DNA of 6,840 nt from Sphingobacteriia bacterium. Lineage in GTDB: Bacteria; Bacteroidota; Bacteroidia; UBA7662. Shown here in pieces: positions 5,773-6,840 of this stretch. The DNA lies in contig RFPG01000071.1 of the NCBI GenBank assembly GCA_009926245.1, positions 1-6,840 of the forward strand, given 5' to 3'. Below the pieces are notes generated by a model. That model was not told where the DNA came from, did no database searches, and saw nothing but the letters and a program-made list of their open reading frames with translations. The position numbers and the translations under genes were made by a program. Within the stretch, counting starts at the first letter, position 1. Every line of letters begins with the position of its first letter.

Positions 5773-6756
5773 ATGAGGGAAATTGCATTTAGAGAGGCCC
5801 TAAGGGAGGCCCTACGAGAAGAAATGCTGCGGGATGACCGCGTATTTCTCATGGGCGAAGAAGTGGCGGAATACAACGGAGCCTACAAAGTGAGTCAAGG
5901 ATTGTTGGATGAATTTGGAGCCAAAAGAGTCATTGACACCCCCATTGCGGAGCTTGGATTTGCCGGCATTGGGGTCGGGGCCGCCATGAACGGCCTGCGC
6001 CCGGTCATTGAATTCATGACCTTTAATTTTTCGCTGGTAGCCATTGACCAAATCGTCAATTCCGCGGCCAAAATGTTGAATATGTCGGGGGGGCAGGTTT
6101 CGGTCCCCATCGTTTTTAGAGGACCATCGGGCTCGGCTGGCTCCTTGGCCGCTCAACATTCCCAGGTTTTCGAAAGCTGGTATGCCAATGTTCCAGGTCT
6201 CAAAGTCGTTTCGCCAAGCAACCCAGCGGATGCCAAGGGTCTCCTCAAGTCCGCCATCCGGGACGAGGATCCGGTCATTTTCATGGAATCCGAGCAGATG
6301 TACGGCGACAAGGGCTTGGTTCCAGACGGCGAATACCTCATCCCGATTGGTCTAGCGGATATCAAGCGCAGTGGATCGGATGTCACCTTGGTTTCTTACA
6401 ACAAAATGATGAAAGTCGTCCTAGCCGCCGCCGAAGCGTTGGAAGCCGAGGGCATCAGCGCCGAAGTCATTGACCTGCGAAGCATCCGCCCATTGGACCA
6501 TGCGACCCTGCTCCAAAGCGTCCGCAAAACCCACCGCATGGTGGTGGTCGACGAAAGTTGGCCATTTGCCTCGATTTCTTCGGAGATTGCCTATCGTATT
6601 CAGAAAGACGCCTTTGACGAACTGGACGCCCCGGTGGTTCGGGTGAACGGGGCCGATGTGCCGATGTCGTATTCCATGCCCTTGGTTGCGGCCTACCTGC
6701 CGTCGGTTGAAAAAGTCGTCCGTGCCGTCAAAGAGGTCATGTACCTCCGCAAATAA
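5773..6756 (+). CDS. pdhB: Pyruvate dehydrogenase E1 component subunit beta
   Basis: This is the beta subunit of the thiamine-diphosphate-dependent E1 enzyme, which with E1 alpha decarboxylates pyruvate and transfers the acetyl group to the lipoyl domain of E2, feeding acetyl-CoA into the TCA cycle in the cytoplasm. The 327-residue length is normal. The N-terminal pyrimidine-binding domain (about 4-178) contains [11 protein letters not shown] with E60, the glutamate expected to contact the ThDP aminopyrimidine. It also has the near-invariant [12 protein letters not shown] (76-87), [11 protein letters not shown] (90-100), [10 protein letters not shown] (111-120) and AAQHSQ with H129. The transketolase C-terminal domain (about 195-318) contains [12 protein letters not shown] and later [11 protein letters not shown]. 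Similarity to mitochondrial PDHB is strong throughout, so pyruvate is the likeliest substrate, but branched-chain 2-oxoacid E1 beta is a close relative. No E1 alpha or E2 gene is adjacent; separate placement of pdhB is known in Bacteroidota. The ATG has no Shine-Dalgarno motif. Confidence 0.95.
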   Translation: MREIAFREALREALREEMLRDDRVFLMGEEVAEYNGAYKVSQGLLDEFGAKRVIDTPIAELGFAGIGVGAAMNGLRPVIEFMTFNFSLVAIDQIVNSAAKMLNMSGGQVSVPIVFRGPSGSAGSLAAQHSQVFESWYANVPGLKVVSPSNPADAKGLLKSAIRDEDPVIFMESEQMYGDKGLVPDGEYLIPIGLADIKRSGSDVTLVSYNKMMKVVLAAAEALEAEGISAEVIDLRSIRPLDHATLLQSVRKTHRMVVVDESWPFASISSEIAYRIQKDAFDELDAPVVRVNGADVPMSYSMPLVAAYLPSVEKVVRAVKEVMYLRK

Positions 6757-6778
6757 GGGATTTCTTTCAACCTAAGTG

Positions 6779-6811
6779 CCTGGTCTAGCCTTATTTTTAG
6801 GCGAAACCAGG
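6779..6811 (+). terminator. Imperfect hairpin downstream of pdhB, possible terminator
   Basis: A 13-base arm (6779-6791) pairs with 6799-6811 with two mismatches, giving 11 base pairs around a 7-base T-rich loop. It starts 22 bases after the pdhB stop. No T-run follows immediately; the nearest is CTTTTT at 6825-6830. It may end pdhB transcription, but it lacks the standard intrinsic terminator form. Confidence 0.35.
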
Positions 6812-6840
6812 TCCCGAAACCCGGCTTTTTGATTCCTCCT

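Noticed and set aside
1..6840. CRISPR array, insertion sequence, toxin-antitoxin or defence island
   Set aside because: No regularly spaced repeats, terminal inverted repeats, transposase motifs or defence-type domains were found on either strand.

Overview
The window reads as a chromosomal segment of a Bacteroidota bacterium with moderate GC. Three independent signs point there: a type IX secretion system (T9SS) cargo protein with a type B (gliding-motility-associated) C-terminal sorting domain; several matches to the Bacteroidota -7 promoter element TAnnTTTG; and start codons preceded by A/T-rich sequence without a Shine-Dalgarno motif. The genus cannot be read from the sequence.

Layout. 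Bases 1-195 hold no gene; they contain a G-rich tract and a small hairpin downstream of the pirin gene. A pirin-family cupin gene (196-1152, minus) follows, then a tRNA-Lys(UUU) gene with an encoded CCA end (1226-1301, minus) and its own putative promoter at 1357-1364. The centre (1387-5140, minus) is one large secreted-protein locus: a DUF7948/SBBP beta-propeller N-terminal half and an SBBP/PKD/T9SS-sorting C-terminal half. These now lie in two different reading frames that overlap by 14 bases. Upstream of it is a small unrecognised protein with one predicted membrane segment (5166-5657, minus). Divergent to that is pdhB, the E1 beta subunit of the pyruvate/branched-chain 2-oxoacid dehydrogenase complex (5773-6756, plus), followed by an imperfect hairpin.

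How the genes relate. Apart from the small membrane protein and the SBBP gene, which are 25 bases apart and could be co-transcribed, the genes do not form an obvious pathway. pdhB is central carbon metabolism, pirin is a metal-binding cupin of variable role, and the SBBP protein is a predicted cell-surface or secreted product.

The most notable observation is the break in the SBBP gene. The two halves are recognisable parts of one well-known Bacteroidota architecture. The internal repeat spacing suggests that about 20 residues are missing at the break, as if a non-multiple-of-three deletion had occurred, possibly between short AAGTATG repeats. I see no CRISPR array, transposase, integrase, phage gene or defence system, and no convincing undescribed system; most of the window is ordinary.
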